64,000 nucleotides of DNA from Artocarpus heterophyllus (lineage: Eukaryota > Streptophyta > Magnoliopsida > Rosales > Moraceae), in the NCBI GenBank assembly GCA_025403435.1, contig CM046347.1, forward strand, positions 21,082,028-21,146,027. The letters are read 5' to 3'. The notes under the pieces were generated by a model. That model had not been told where the DNA came from and searched no databases. It worked only from the letters and a program-made list of their open reading frames with translations. The translations under genes were made by a program, and so were the position numbers. Below, piece after piece: positions 10,746-23,900 of this stretch; the stretch's first letter is position 1, and the number at the start of each line of letters is the position of its first letter.

Positions 10746-13321
10746 AACCAAAGGTTGGTTAGGGACAGTTTTGAAACCTTCTGGCATGTTAAGACGATTG
10801 TTGAGCGACATTACTCATTTCTTTTTCAGAATGATAAGATGATAAGATAAGAGACGTAGCAGCAAGAATAACTAGCACGTTCCAGACATACTAATCTGAA
10901 TCGGGATAGACCAGGATAAAGATTTGTCAGTGTGGACTAAGCATCTTGGGATGTTTTACAGAAGCAAAAAGTGGCGTAACATTTCAGACAATGAATAAAA
11001 CATGGAAAGAAATTAGTCTATCCTGCCATAACGATGGATTATTAGAGGGAGACTCTGAGAGTGATGTTTATAATAGGTTGTGATGGGAAAGGTGTAGATC
11101 CATCTAGTCATTCATGAAGATAATTAGAGGATGTAATTGTAAGATGTAACTGATCTGCTGTATAAATGGATGGGATTTAGGAGGCTAGGATTCTTGGGTG
11201 GCTTTTAATTGTTCTGATTTTGCGCGGTTTTTAAAATTTTCTAATGCCATGGCCAAGGAATCAGCAGATGAAGGATGAAATTGCTGGTTTGAGCTTTCGG
11301 ACTCTGATAAGCCATGGAAAACTGGCAGGAAAACCAATTCCCGGTTTATTTTTAACACACAGTCACACAACAATTTTTGCATAGGAAAAGGTACCAATAG
11401 AATGTTGAATACAATGGAGAAATATACGACCAGATTTTGCAGAGAGATAATACGCTCAATTACAATGATATTCGGAAGATTTATCTGTGGGGTCCCAATT
11501 GAGCCTTAGTTTCTTGATACCAACTCATATTACAGTGTTAATTTTTTATTGGTAAATATAATCTTTTTATATTAATTTATGTGATAATTTTTAAACACGT
11601 ATTGATGAAAGAATAACAACTCACATGCCATCCAGGTTGGTATTGAAACGTTGTGGATTAGGGTACTTGGAGTCCTAGCCTTGCTCTGTTTCAAAGTTGA
11701 TTGTGGACATTCATTTTGAATTGGGCATATGATAGGTTATGGAAGTCTGGCTAAGATTTATGCAGCCTTAGGCTACTAAAAATCCTTATGGCAAGGTAGA
11801 TTTGAACTTCATGCTCGGTAATATTCCCTTAACATGCACTTATATTTTTCTCATGTAGGTAAAAATAGCAGAGACAGGTTTACAATCAGACAAACACAAC
11901 TCGTGTCTACCATAATCGTTTTGCGCCTTTTCCCGAACCATATTATTCGATCACAGCTGCAAAACCATCCATTGATAAGTTCCTCGACTAGAAATCTTTT
12001 GAAGAATTTTGCTTACCATGCTCAAGCATGCGTCCTTGCGCTCTTTTGTCCATTCCGATAGCAGCCAAAATAAACAAGTATGGTGATTCGAATTTTCTTT
12101 GGTCTGCTCTAAAAAGCTTATTGTGCGATATAATTATAATTATGAGAATCTTTTTGGGGTCTGTAGTAACAGCGGAGGGATCAAGCTGATAAGCCCGATC
12201 CTGTAGCCCTCCCGTTATATTAGGCTTACGTTACTATATATATGTACAATTATGTCTTCTTCTTTTGTACCAATCTTTTAATATAGTGGATTTATTTTTT
12301 CTTTATCTGTAGTTTTTCTCTTATAGGATTTCTACGTAAATCTGTGTTCTTGTTCTTCTATTTCTTATTACCTATTTTCGCTATTTTCTAACACTTCTTC
12401 TTCTTATTACCTATTTTTGCTATTTTTGCTATTTTCGCTGCTATGTAATGTGGACGGTAGCTAAGTATGAGCAAACTGCAAAGTATTTCTTCTTCATTCC
12501 AACCATGGAATACTTGTCCCTCCTTGAGCTCCCCTTTTAGTAAAACTAATGGGAAATTAACTGAAATAAGTTAGCAGTATAACGGAGATATATCCTTTGT
12601 GAGTGGATTTATTTTCACACATGGAAAATTTCCATAGTAGGTCAATGACGTTAAATGTACCTCATCATTTTCCAGCAAATGTTCTGCCTTTTTTTTTTTC
12701 CTTTTCTTTTACGCAAGGAAACACGTCAACCCATGGGCAACTGGATTCTGTAGTTCATAATAATCTTCAAGCCATAGTTTTAAAGTATATAAGGTCTCTT
12801 TATCGAAACATTAAGAGGCACATGATGGTGTTAAATTACACATGTATTGATTTTCCAGTATAGGCTAAAATGATAATTTGATTCATTATATAGCTTATGT
12901 TTGGAGAATTAGTTAGAACATACGTTTTAAGTTTAAAAATCATAACATATGAGAGTCTTACATTATAGTAACTTTTTGCTTTTTATTATATTGCTGAGAG
13001 CTTTACACTATTTATGGTTGTAATTGATAGGTTGAAATTGATATTTGAAGCACCTTAGTAGACAATATCTGAAACACGCACATCAACAGAACTACCTGTC
13101 TTGAGTGAATTTTAAACTTTTTCTTCTTTAAGGGAAAATGAATGAATTTTAATTTAAGTACCCCTGAAAATGCTTTTTTTTTTTTTAGTTGTAGTAGAAA
13201 TTTGAATTAAACCTATCAACTTGCTAGGTACTCTCTGAATTTTGGTTTACGAGTGCATTCAAGTCGGACGAATATAAAGACCCTTCCTAATACATTGAAC
13301 AACAGGGGGAAAAAAGATTAA
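10746..13321. other. No gene recognised
   Basis: This is intergenic, with short chance frames only. A GC-richer hairpin-like stretch lies near 12171-12225 (GGAGGGATC paired with GATCC and CCTCCC). Pyrimidine-rich TTCTTCTT stretches lie at 12250-12450. Confidence 0.4.
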
Positions 13322-13480
13322 GGCCCCGTTTGTTTTTGTTTTTAGAATTTTTGAAAATATTTTCGCATGCTTTTTAAAGTAAAAATTTTAAAAATACTCT
13401 CAACACAATTCCTCAAAAAATACTTATTTTTCAAAATAAAAATATTTTCACCTATTTTGAAAACAATACCAAACGGCTCC
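13322..13480. mobile_element. Tourist-like (PIF/Harbinger) MITE, 159 bp
   Basis: The inverted ends GGCCCCGTTTG and CAAACGGCTCC are flanked by the 3-bp duplication TAA (13319-13321 and 13481-13483). The AT-rich interior and the TAA target match Tourist elements. Confidence 0.8.
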
Positions 13481-14319
13481 TAAGATTCTAGGAGCTACTT
13501 TAATATGATCTTAAGGAGCTTATAGCTAGATGTCATTTGTTATATGCATGCCTCTCTTTCACTCTATACGTGTGTGTATAATCGTGTTTTGAGGAGCTAT
13601 TAGTACTCTTTTTCTCACTCTCTTTTACACCCTCTGTATTTAATGTGTGATGTATGAAATCTATATCTTATTTTTTGTTTAAATAATTATTGAAGGTGTT
13701 TTGGTTTACATAATTGTTTATTTTGATTAACTAAATTGATGAGTAACATTTACTACAATTTTAAATTATACTTGATATTTGCTACAAATAATTTTAAACA
13801 ATCTAACATTTCTTACAATCTCCTTTTAATTTCTTTGTGAGTCTCTAATTATGAAAAGAGTAGTTGGTATAGTTTCTCCTCCAATGCTTAACTAAGTACT
13901 TGACAACTTAATCCTCGTTCTTTACTTTTGACAAATAAGTCCCCGAATTTTTATAACATTTATAATATAAGATTTTTTGATAGAACGAGGAAATATCATA
14001 TTTTTAAAACTTTTTAAAGTAGTATTAGATTGTGAAAATTTATTACTCACTATGTAATAAGAAATATTTACATTGTAAATAAGGGATAAATTCATTATTT
14101 CTACCATAAATCTATTTATTGTGAATAAAAATTATTTAGATGGTGAACAAAGAAGTAAATAATTATACACCATAAATGTGACATTTAGTAGAAATATTTT
14201 CAAAATCTAATATTTGCTACAATTAGTTTTGAAAAAGTGACATTTTACACAATTTTTGGAAACTTTTTTAAATCAATTTCTGTTTACTTCCAGACGATTT
14301 TATGAACATAAATCCCACA

Positions 14320-16264
14320 TGTTGAAAAATAGTACGCAGTAGAATTTTTAATAAATTTAAAATCAGAGTATTTTGCAAATCACAAGTTTGATATGCTAAA
14401 TACATAAATTAATGATATCTTACTAACTTCATTTTTGAACTGAAATGCAGCAAGAATCCATATAGAGAAGAACGTTCTAGAAGAGCTTCAACCAACTGAT
14501 CTTCTTTCCTATTCTCTATCCACGATCAGAGTGTGGATGATCACATGTCGTACAGCTTTTTCTTCGGTGACTTTCCTTCCAACCACTTGAGAAAATGTAG
14601 AGCTAAGGTTCTTAATGTTGAACAAAAGCTCTTAAGGAGTTTCAGAGTTTTTCTTGCTAGAGTACTCACTCTATGCTTCTCAAATATTTGAATAATAAAG
14701 AAAACTCACTCTCTATTTATAATAGTCAAATTTGGGGTTAAACCTTCTCATATTAGGCCTTAAAATTTGAGTCTGGAGAAACTTTTAATGAAAAACGTGT
14801 CAAAAATATGTACAGTGATTATTGCATGTTCGGCAAGCCGATTTGGGAGATCGGCTTGCCGAACTTACTCCATCAGCCTGCCCCCACCGGCTTACCGATC
14901 ATACGATAATCTAGAATCCTCATAATATTTTATTTTCACCTGTGAATCTTAGATAGAGCCTCAATTTTAATTCAAATAACCTAACAGAGAAGTTATCTTA
15001 TTAAAATAATCATATACAGATAATCCTATAGCAAATAAAATATTATCCAAATAATTCAATATGTTTATCTTGAATTAATTCATAAAATTAATTCAACTGG
15101 TAAACTAACATGAATTATTAAATTCAGTATTATCGAATTTTAGCCAATCTAATAATTTAACATAAGTCACCAATATGTAAAAAAAACACGCTGTATTGTT
15201 ACATGATTTATTATGAGCAAGCAAAGAGGACCCGATGGACATATGTAGATCAATCTCGTATAATTATAAAATACAATATCTCAGATACATTGTTTATAAT
15301 TATCAACTCTAATTCTACTCCACCAAAAGCTTAGAGTTGCATTATCAAACTATATAAAATTACAAAGCTGTAAAAAGCTAATCGTCTATGACATATCATA
15401 ATGTGTCATATTCTAATAGGGTATTCATAATTGGCTTAAGGATGAATTCCATTTTACCTTCCTGGTTATTTTTATCTTATGTTTCATTATCTCACCATTG
15501 GAATACTTACTATCCATAGATAGTATACTATTCAGTTATACCTATGTATCCAAATGGTTGAGCGCTCTGGTCTTCTAATTACAGAATAATGCATATAAGA
15601 GAATATCATTAACTCTACAAAAAGAGCTAAGGATTCCATATCTATGAATAATGAGTCTACGTGAATTAAGAGTCATGCCTTCAATATACTGGTATTCGTA
15701 CCATCATTAAATTAGGATGTTATTCTTTGGTACATCAAAAGACATAATTCAAGAATATGGGCCCATTAGTCATTTTAGGATTAAAACACAACACATATGT
15801 TTGTCTAAAGTGAATTGATTTGAACAAACAAAATTATTAACCAAATCAATTCAACTTTTTGTCCTGATTTAATACATCATCGCCTATGACAACGTGCTAA
15901 TGTTTTTACTCATGGAGTCTGACTCCGATGACCAAGACAAGCCATCTCCCGTTAGGGATGCAGACAACATAACAATCTTAGCATAAATAAAGTGCCCAAC
16001 TTTTTTTCCTTAATTGCGAATCTTATAATTTAGACTATCACCTTTAAGATTCATATCTTCCGTATAATCTATCCATACATATACACGATTCTTAAAAATT
16101 TAGACCGATAATTTCATACTTTTGTTTGCTTGTCATACATTCAATGGACATGAATATAAAGAAGACAACATTTTGGTATATGAATAATAAATAAACTCTT
16201 TATTGATAAAATGTCTCAAAAAACTTATTGCAATAATTTACTCCTTAGGGCACTATGTCTAATA
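14320..16264 (-). repeat. 3' LTR of the minus-strand Copia element (about 1.95 kb)
   Basis: On the minus strand the LTR starts TATTAGACATAG (TGTTAGACATAG mutated), just after the purine tract GCAAGTGAGAGG, and ends CTATTTTTCAACA at 14320. Related partial copies are at 3590-4597, 17389-17576, about 28430-29485 and 40180-40690. It contains the inverted repeat at 14828-14864. Confidence 0.7.
14828..14864. repeat. Perfect inverted repeat, 15-bp arms
   Basis: GTTCGGCAAGCCGAT and its exact complement ATCGGCTTGCCGAAC flank a 7-base loop. The arms contain the same TCGGC..GCCGA motif as the Sirevirus-like LTR, and a third degenerate copy follows (CACCGGCTTACCGATC). Confidence 0.95.
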
Positions 16265-17198
16265 ACCTCTCACTTGCATTAAGTGAGTAAATATGACATA
16301 TCTCGTATCCCCATAGCCTCTATATGCTTCTTGAAAACTCTCATAGTTAGTGTCTTTGTGAAATGATCAGCTAAATTGTTCTCAGACGCGATTTTGCATA
16401 CTGCAACATGCCTAGCCCCAACGAAATCCTTTATTACATGATACTTCTGATGAATATGCTTACTCTTCTTGTGAAATCTTAGTTTCTTAGCATTAGTTAT
16501 CGTTGCAGTGTTATCACAATACAGCAACACTGCCTTATCCATATTAGGAACTATTTCAAGATCCTCAAAGAACTTGCGGAGTTACACTGCTTCTTTCGAA
16601 GCATCATTAGCTACCACATACTCAGTCTCCATCATTGAATCCAAAGTGCAATCTTGCTTGATACTTTTCCAAATAATGACACCTCAACCCAGAGTAAACA
16701 CAGAACCAGAAGTCGATTTTCTCGAATCCAGACATGATTGAAAATCCAAATCAGTGTATCCTAGAGATGTAAGATCCTCACCCGAATACACTAGCATATA
16801 ACCTCTAGTCCTTCTCAGGTACTTGAAAATATGCTTAGCCGCAACCCAATGGTTTAGTCTTGGATCTGACTGAAATCGACTTACTATCCCAACTGCACAA
16901 CAAAAGTCTGGTCGTGTGCAAAGCATCACATACATGAGACTACCTACTGCCGAAACATAAGGCACATTCTTCATGTATTCTCTTTCTTCATCAGACTTTA
17001 GAGAGTCTTTCCTAAAAAGAGTAATTCCAGACATAGATGCTCGCCTACCTTTCTTAGAATTCTGCATTGCATACTTCTCGAAAATTTTATCTATGTATGC
17101 CGCTTGGGATAAGCTATCAGTTTATTTTTCCTATCCCGAAAGATTTGAATACCCAGAACATAATTAGCTTCACCCAAGTCTTTCATGTCAAACTGTTT
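16265..17198 (-). pseudogene. Copia reverse transcriptase (C-terminal part) and RNase H, decayed
   Basis: On the minus strand, frames at 17198-17070 and 17067-16684 encode the end of a Copia reverse transcriptase: the FDMKDLGEANYVLGIQIFRD block, then YVSAVGSLMYVMLCTRPDF and GYTDLDFQSCLDSRKSTSG. The frame at 16542-16279 encodes the RNase H end (LLYCDNTATITNAK, FHKKSKHIHQKYH, NLADHFTKTLTMRVF). Stops and frame changes separate them. Gag, protease, integrase and the YVDD part are missing, so the element is internally deleted and inactive. Confidence 0.85.
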
Positions 17199-17388
17199 AT
17201 CATATGCACAGTTCTTAAAGGTTTAGACTGACAATCTTAGACTTTTGTTTTTCCTATCCCGAAAGATTTGGATAACCAGAACAAAATGATAGCTTGGGAT
17301 AAGCTATCATTTTGTTTTTCCTTATCCCATAAGATTTGGATACCCAGAACATAATTAGCTTCACCCAAGTCTTTCATATCAAACTGTC
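17104..17388 (-). repeat. Partial duplication of the reverse transcriptase region with a fold-back
   Basis: About 95 bases of reverse transcriptase coding sequence (17104-17198) recur at 17294-17388. A short LTR fragment (17199-17248) and a part-copy lie between them. The perfect inverted repeat ACAAAATGATAGCTT / AAGCTATCATTTTGT (17281-17295, 17301-17315) sits at the join. Such a mosaic is expected from template switching during reverse transcription or from later rearrangement. Confidence 0.8.
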
Positions 17389-17576
17389 CATCATATGCAC
17401 AATTCTTAAAAGTTTAGACCAACAGTCTTAGACTTTTGTTTGCTTATTATACATTCAACAGAAATGAATATAAAGAGGACAATATTTGATATATAAATAA
17501 TAAATAAATTTTTATTGATTAAATGTCTCCAAAAACTAATTTCAACATCTTACTCCTGAGGACACTATATCTAACA
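17389..17576 (-). repeat. 5' LTR remnant of the minus-strand Copia element
   Basis: On the minus strand it starts TGTTAGATATAGTGTCC at 17576 and runs about 190 bases with clear similarity to 16070-16264. It is then replaced by the rearranged interior. Confidence 0.7.
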
Positions 17577-17989
17577 TCATATATTATCATTTTTCATTGA
17601 AAAGACTAAAATGCGCTCATTCTTCGTGCAAGGAAAAAAAAAAAAGAACGCACAATCCCAAATCAAAAAGCTGAGAGCTGAAACTTTTTGTTTATTAATT
17701 TATTGTTTCATCCTTTTTTTTTTTAAATCATTGAAAGCGATAAATGCATTACAGCCCTTTGTATAACCACCTGCTCTACCCACAATAGACAGTCGTACTC
17801 CAGATAATGCGTTTCTTTCAGTTAAAAGTCCACATTTCGTTATATTCTCAATTTTAAATGTTGATTTCATCCTCCATACTTTTCTGTGTACCAACATAAC
17901 ATGCGTAGCGTCGAGCCAAAAACGTTTGTTTCCGTCGTCATTGCAAAGCGCTCCCCTAACGCTTTTTCCAATTTTATTGCATGCACTGC
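17577..17989. other. 3' flank of the hydrolase gene
   Basis: No gene is visible. It lies directly downstream of the hydrolase stop and probably holds its 3' UTR and poly(A) site. Confidence 0.4.
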
Positions 17990-20900
17990 CTAACTCAAGA
18001 GTCTATTATTGAGCCATTCAATTATATCCTGCATGATACTTTCTCGTTCTGGTTCAAAAAGCAGATCATGTAATAACCCGTCAAACAACTTGATTGTTTT
18101 GTCAGTTGACGAAGCCTCTTCGTGCAGTTTTTGAGAAGCTTCAGGGTCTGTCACAGTATCATCACTACCATGGAGAACCAGAAATGGGACTCTCAGTTTT
18201 CTCTGATTCTTCTGCAAATAAGAAGCAATTCTGAGAATCTCATAACCGGTCCTTGCTCTGATGGATCCTGTGTACACTAGAGGATCAGAGTACTTGTTGA
18301 GTAAAGCCTCCGGGTCCCGAGAAACTGGCATGCCCTTTTTGTTTGCTCCACTAACTTGATATCTTGGTAGCAAAAATGACACAATTGGAGCAAGAACCTA
18401 GCATGATTAAAAATATAAGCTCATTCAGTTTTTATTCTCTCTTTCATGTGCTAATTTGATATTCAAGAAGGACGGAAGATTTCTTTATTTACAATTTTGG
18501 ATGAAGATGTCGGAATTTGAAGCGATTTGAGATGTGGGATAAAATGGTATTCTTACCACAAAAATTGGATGGGATGGCTGTACTCCGACTGCTGGGGATG
18601 TCAGCACGACACCAGCTACGCAGGCTTCAACTTTTGGGTCAAGCATGGCCTAGAATCGTTCATGCAAAAGAGGGTGTTACTACTTGGATTGAATTCTAAT
18701 AAGTGATTGCTAATAGGGTGTTTGAGAAGTATGGTTAGAATCAATTTTGATTAGAAACACTATAGCATATGAGTTTCATTGAGAGCTTTAATTATTTATT
18801 GGTTCTAACTAAGAGTCAAAAGCTTCATAAGTAAAAGGTACTGCTAATGCTTTTCGCTGCATGGCTATAATTCTTACCTTAAGGACTATGGCTCCACCAG
18901 TGGAGTGTCCAAAGCAGAAACAAGGAAGTCCGGGATTGTCAGCTAATACTTTCTCAAGAAATAATTTCTGCATAAAACAAATCAACAGTAATGAACACAG
19001 AACAAAATTGTAAAACAATATGATTCTTATGTTTTTGTTTTTGTTTTTGTTTTTTTGTTTTTGTTTTTTTTTTTGTTTTCTTTAAATCTGGTTACTGATG
19101 CTCGAGTACATACCAAATCTGTAACAGCATAATCTAAAGAATGAACATATGCATGAAGACCATCGCTCGCGCCATGACCTAAATGACAGTAACAAAAAAG
19201 GGCAGATGAGAACTAATACGTGATTAGCAATCAAATCAATAATGGTGTGGCAATGAAGGTTGAAACTTTGAAGGAAAACTCATCAAAGTCTAAAAGTCAG
19301 AGTTCTATATGGCTCCACTGCAATCTCTGCACGACAATGGCCCTTTCTAAAGAGGAAAATAACGACTTCCTATACTACAAAGAATCCAAACGATCAGATG
19401 ATGTGACAGAAGTACAGTTGTTAATGATCATATTTATGATCCCTTCTTTACATCAAACATTAAGGCTATGTTTAGTAGACTGTATCAATAATACCATATT
19501 GTATAATAATACACTAATATTATATTTAGTATGATCATTGTATTGTATAAGTTAATACAGATGATAAATCAATACGATCTATGTCATATTATAAAATACA
19601 GCCCATTTTTGATATATTGTATTATATTATTTAATATTTGATCTATTATTTTTGTCAGAGTTGGATTCAAGTTTGGCCAAAATTGGGCAGCAACCTATAA
19701 TTTTTTTAAAAAAATTTGAGCATAAATTTATATTTTATAAAATTACATTTTAGCCTCTCATTTTTTAAAAAATAATATTTTGACTCTCATATTTCTTAAA
19801 AATCATATTTTGACCCTATATTTGCTTAAAATTTATACAAAATGTTATACACTAAATACTATATTATATTATGATAACACAACACAATAAAATATAATCC
19901 AATACACCTTGTACAATACAATACAATATTGTCTACTAAAATAGCCCAAAGGCGCGTTGATCAAACTGCAAAGGAATGTAATGGAAAAGGTGATGGAATT
20001 GGAAAGCAAAGTAAAGTAATAAAAATGAAAATCATTCATTCCCTTCTTGTCTTATTTATTTGATTGTGCAATGAGAAACAATCTTATTCCCTTTCTAGTG
20101 TTTTCTTACTTAAAAATGAGGATCTCACTTAGTGTAATTACTAAAATATATTTTTCACATAATTAAATAACCATTAAATAATATCATGTGAATTTAGACA
20201 TCTACAAAAATTTAACATTCATTCCCTTTGATAAAGATTCAATACTAAAGTTAACATTCGTTCCCTTTCCCCATTTCTTATATTGTATGAGCCCACAAAA
20301 CTCTTATTAAAAAAAGAAATTACTTTCCCTCTCCCTTTGATAGAAAGTAAACATGCCCTAAATGTAGTAACAGGACTCATGATGACTAATTGTTTTGTGT
20401 GTCCCTGTATCATCTTCAAGGAAGAATATAAATTTTGGCTTACTCATAAATTAAACTCATGGTAAGTATATAAAATTGATTCCCAACTCGCTATGGGAGT
20501 TGAAATGGGAATATATCTGGCATTATGATCAGCAAGTTTTCTAGAACTCTCTTCGTAGAATCCTCAATCAGGCAAATGGATATGAGGTTGGCTAATTGAA
20601 AAGGTTCAACTCGCTTTAAAATTTTCAAAATAGCTTTTAGACATACCAATCCAATCAATTCCATAAACCTTGTAACCGTTGGCATTCAGCCGCTTTGCAA
20701 AATCACCGTATCTACCACTGCAAGGAATATAGAAACGCTCAAACAACTATCATGGCACAAAATCAACTGGGAACATACTTCCAAGCAGAGGATTCTAACA
20801 ACCAACAAACCTGTGCTCGTTCAGGCCATGCAAAAGAACAACAAGGCCCCTGCAAAAGCCGAGAAAATTTATTTAATATTTTAGTATAAGAAAGTTGAGA

Positions 20901-23900
20901 ATTAATGAAAGTGTGCATATTTATTAACAGGACAGAAGTCCAAAAAACTCAGAAGAGAGAAATTGCATGCGCTCAATATGCACATTAGATGCTGCATTGC
21001 AATCTAATAGCACGAAAAGCTTCATTACTTGGTACTCGAGATTATAGGAGCAGAACCTTTGGTTTGTTTGGTCAATAGTCATCATAGAAATTCAATGAGA
21101 ACACCGAGCTCCTAGTCCTAGACCTCCTAAAATTTTGAAAAATGCTTTTTATCTCTGTGGGGTTATAGCCGCGCTACTCACAAAACTATAGTCCTAGCTA
21201 GTATATAGTATACTTTTTAGACTAGATCTCACTATTTTGTTAGTAACAAAGTTATAATCCTATATTGTTGAATAGAATAATTCTAAAATTTTGCGTACTT
21301 ATAATTCTCAAACTTCTTTTAGCTTATAATGTGAAGATCAAAGGACAAAGGCAGAAAGGAACTGAAGTTTAAGATTTATAGGGTCGTACAAAGCTGGACT
21401 CAGTGTAACACTCGAGCATTTTTATTATGTTAAAAATGTAATAATTTAAGGATTATATAAGAAAAAAATACAGTTTAAGGAGAAAAATATTGTATAATAA
21501 TATAGAAAATTATACAGTATTAGAATAATACAATGTAAGAAAGTACATTGATAAAGTTATGCAGTATAAAAATTACACTACAAAAGAAACGTAGTGTAGG
21601 AATTAGACTATTTAAGGTCATACAGTACAAAAATTGGACTGTTTAAGTTAATGCAGTATAAGAATAATACTGTTTGAAGAATATGGATGAATAGGGAATG
21701 CTGTAGTAGTATGGAGAACATACCAGCAGTATAAAAAAATACTGTCAGTATAAATTTGGATAGTACAAGTGAGATAATATTGGAATTACATTATGTGATG
21801 GATGTGGATAAGTATTGGAGGTTATAGGACCTCATGAATTGTATGAAAAAGAATACCGACAGTATAGAAAAAATACTTTTAGTATAAACTTATACTGCAT
21901 AAAAAGTTAGTGGGACACTTTGAAAGTTTTGATTGGGCCACCACATCCACTAATGTGGCCCAATCACATTTGGCCGCCCAAAGTAACCTAATTGATTACG
22001 AAGGTGATGACTCATCACCTTTTTATTTAAAAAAGAAAAAGAAAAAGAAAAAGAAAAAAAAGGTCAATTTACTTCTTATATAAGAAGACCAATTGGTCTT
22101 CATGGTGGATGAGAAAAACGTGAAAAGAAGGAAAGAAGGAAAGAAAGAAAGGAAAAGAAAGAAAGAAAGGAAGAAAGAAAGGAAGAAGAAGAAGAAGGAA
22201 AAAAAGGGTCTCAATTTCTTCCTCTTAAAAACCTCCAACCCAAAGCAATTCTTCTCAAAAATTTTGATGATTTCCAAGCCTCCAAATCAAGCTTAAGGCA
22301 AGCCCTAATAATTTGGTGCAAAGTTTTACAATTTTGGAGGTAAATTTTTAAACTTTTTCTAAGGGTTTTAGTGATTTCTATTCAAAGTTATGGATAGGTT
22401 TTTGAGGGAGTTTTGCTATGATTATGTTAAGAAATTTAAGCCAAGAACAAGCACCAAAGAGGACGTGTAAAAGCTTAGAGGAATTCTTGGTAAGAATTCT
22501 AAAATCTTAATCTTTGAATTAAGCTAAAGATTATGTTTTAGCATTACAAGTGTTTGATGAAATGATTTTGGTTTATGGCATGTAAATGGACATTATGGCA
22601 TAGTTATTTTATGTTATATGTTGATGGTGATGATGTTGGAAAGAAGAAAGTAGATGAAATTTCAAAAGGGACCAAATTGCAAAGAAAAATCAATTCTCGG
22701 CAGATTTAAAAATCAGCCAAAAAATCCCTCTAAACATTGGAATTTCAAAAATGTTACAACACAAAAGTTGTAGAACTCATTGAAACTGTGAGGATAGTGT
22801 AGACAGTTTTTCAAAATTCTGCACGGTTGATAAGTTATGAATTTTACAAAATTTTGGGTACAAAATTTTAAGAAATGAAAACGTTATGAAAAGTTTAGAA
22901 TTCAACCATGGTGCTTTTGTAATTTTTATTCCTTGCGAGAAACTGAGCATTATGGTATAAAGTGGTCATTTTTGGTTCCGGGGGCAAAAATGTAAATATT
23001 TTTGTATTTCGAGCCAAAATCGTAAATTGTGTGAAAACTAAGTTTTCACTGGGGAACGTTGGTTTCCTACACTACTATAGGCAGTAAGTATCATAGATGC
23101 TAAGTTTTAAAGAAATTAAAGTTTAGTCAAGGAAATAATGGAAGAAAAAGAGTTAAGGGCAAAATGGTCATTTTATGAAAAAGGCTAAAATAAACCCAAA
23201 CCGTCGATGTTGGAAAATGCTCATTCATAGGAAGTTTCTCGTAACATGTAAGAAAGGAACAGTAAAGTTAAGCAATAAGTTTTATAAGGGTACGAAGTTG
23301 ACGAAAAACCCGATCAGGGTAAAAATGTCATTTTCCACAAAACCAACCAAAGCAGAGTCGAATACTTCAAATTAGCATAACGTCCTTAGATGAAAAATGT
23401 TTCGTAATATGTTAAGTAATGAAACCATCACATGAGATGAAAAATTTAATAAGGAATGAATGTTTAATATTTACGTTTTATTATCAATCGAGTGGATTGA
23501 TAAAAAGAAAGTTAATTAATGAGTCGGTTGTCGTATGATCAGGACACAAAAGCCGACTAATGGAAGGAAAAGGAACGAGATAGGAATGGAAAAGAAAGCG
23601 TTAGAGTTGAGTACAGGTAAGTTTCAAATCTCACCTACAGCATGAAGTAAATGATTTTTAAATGCTTATTTATATGTTTGCAATTGTTATGTAAGTTGTT
23701 TTTAAAGTATGTTTGCATTTTTATATGCAAAAGATTTTAAAGATTCAGAGTAAGATTTGCAATGAATTTGCAACTGTTATGTTTAAAGTCTATTTATATA
23801 TTAATATGCATAATGTTTTTAAAAGTTCAAGTTATGATTTTTAATGTATTTGAAGTATGGTTGCATCACAATGTTTAAAAGAGTACAAGTTATGATTTGT

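Noticed and set aside
11185..11397. 70-aa minus-strand frame near 11.2 kb
   Set aside because: No recognised family, no splice context and no homologous copy in the window.
12171..12225. Possible tRNA or small RNA gene in a GC-rich hairpin
   Set aside because: The stem pattern does not give a tRNA cloverleaf (no T-loop GTTCGA or matching acceptor stem).
22093..22296. Lys-rich + strand ORF and Phe-rich antisense ORF
   Set aside because: Both are translations of a GAAA-rich simple repeat inside the solo LTR.
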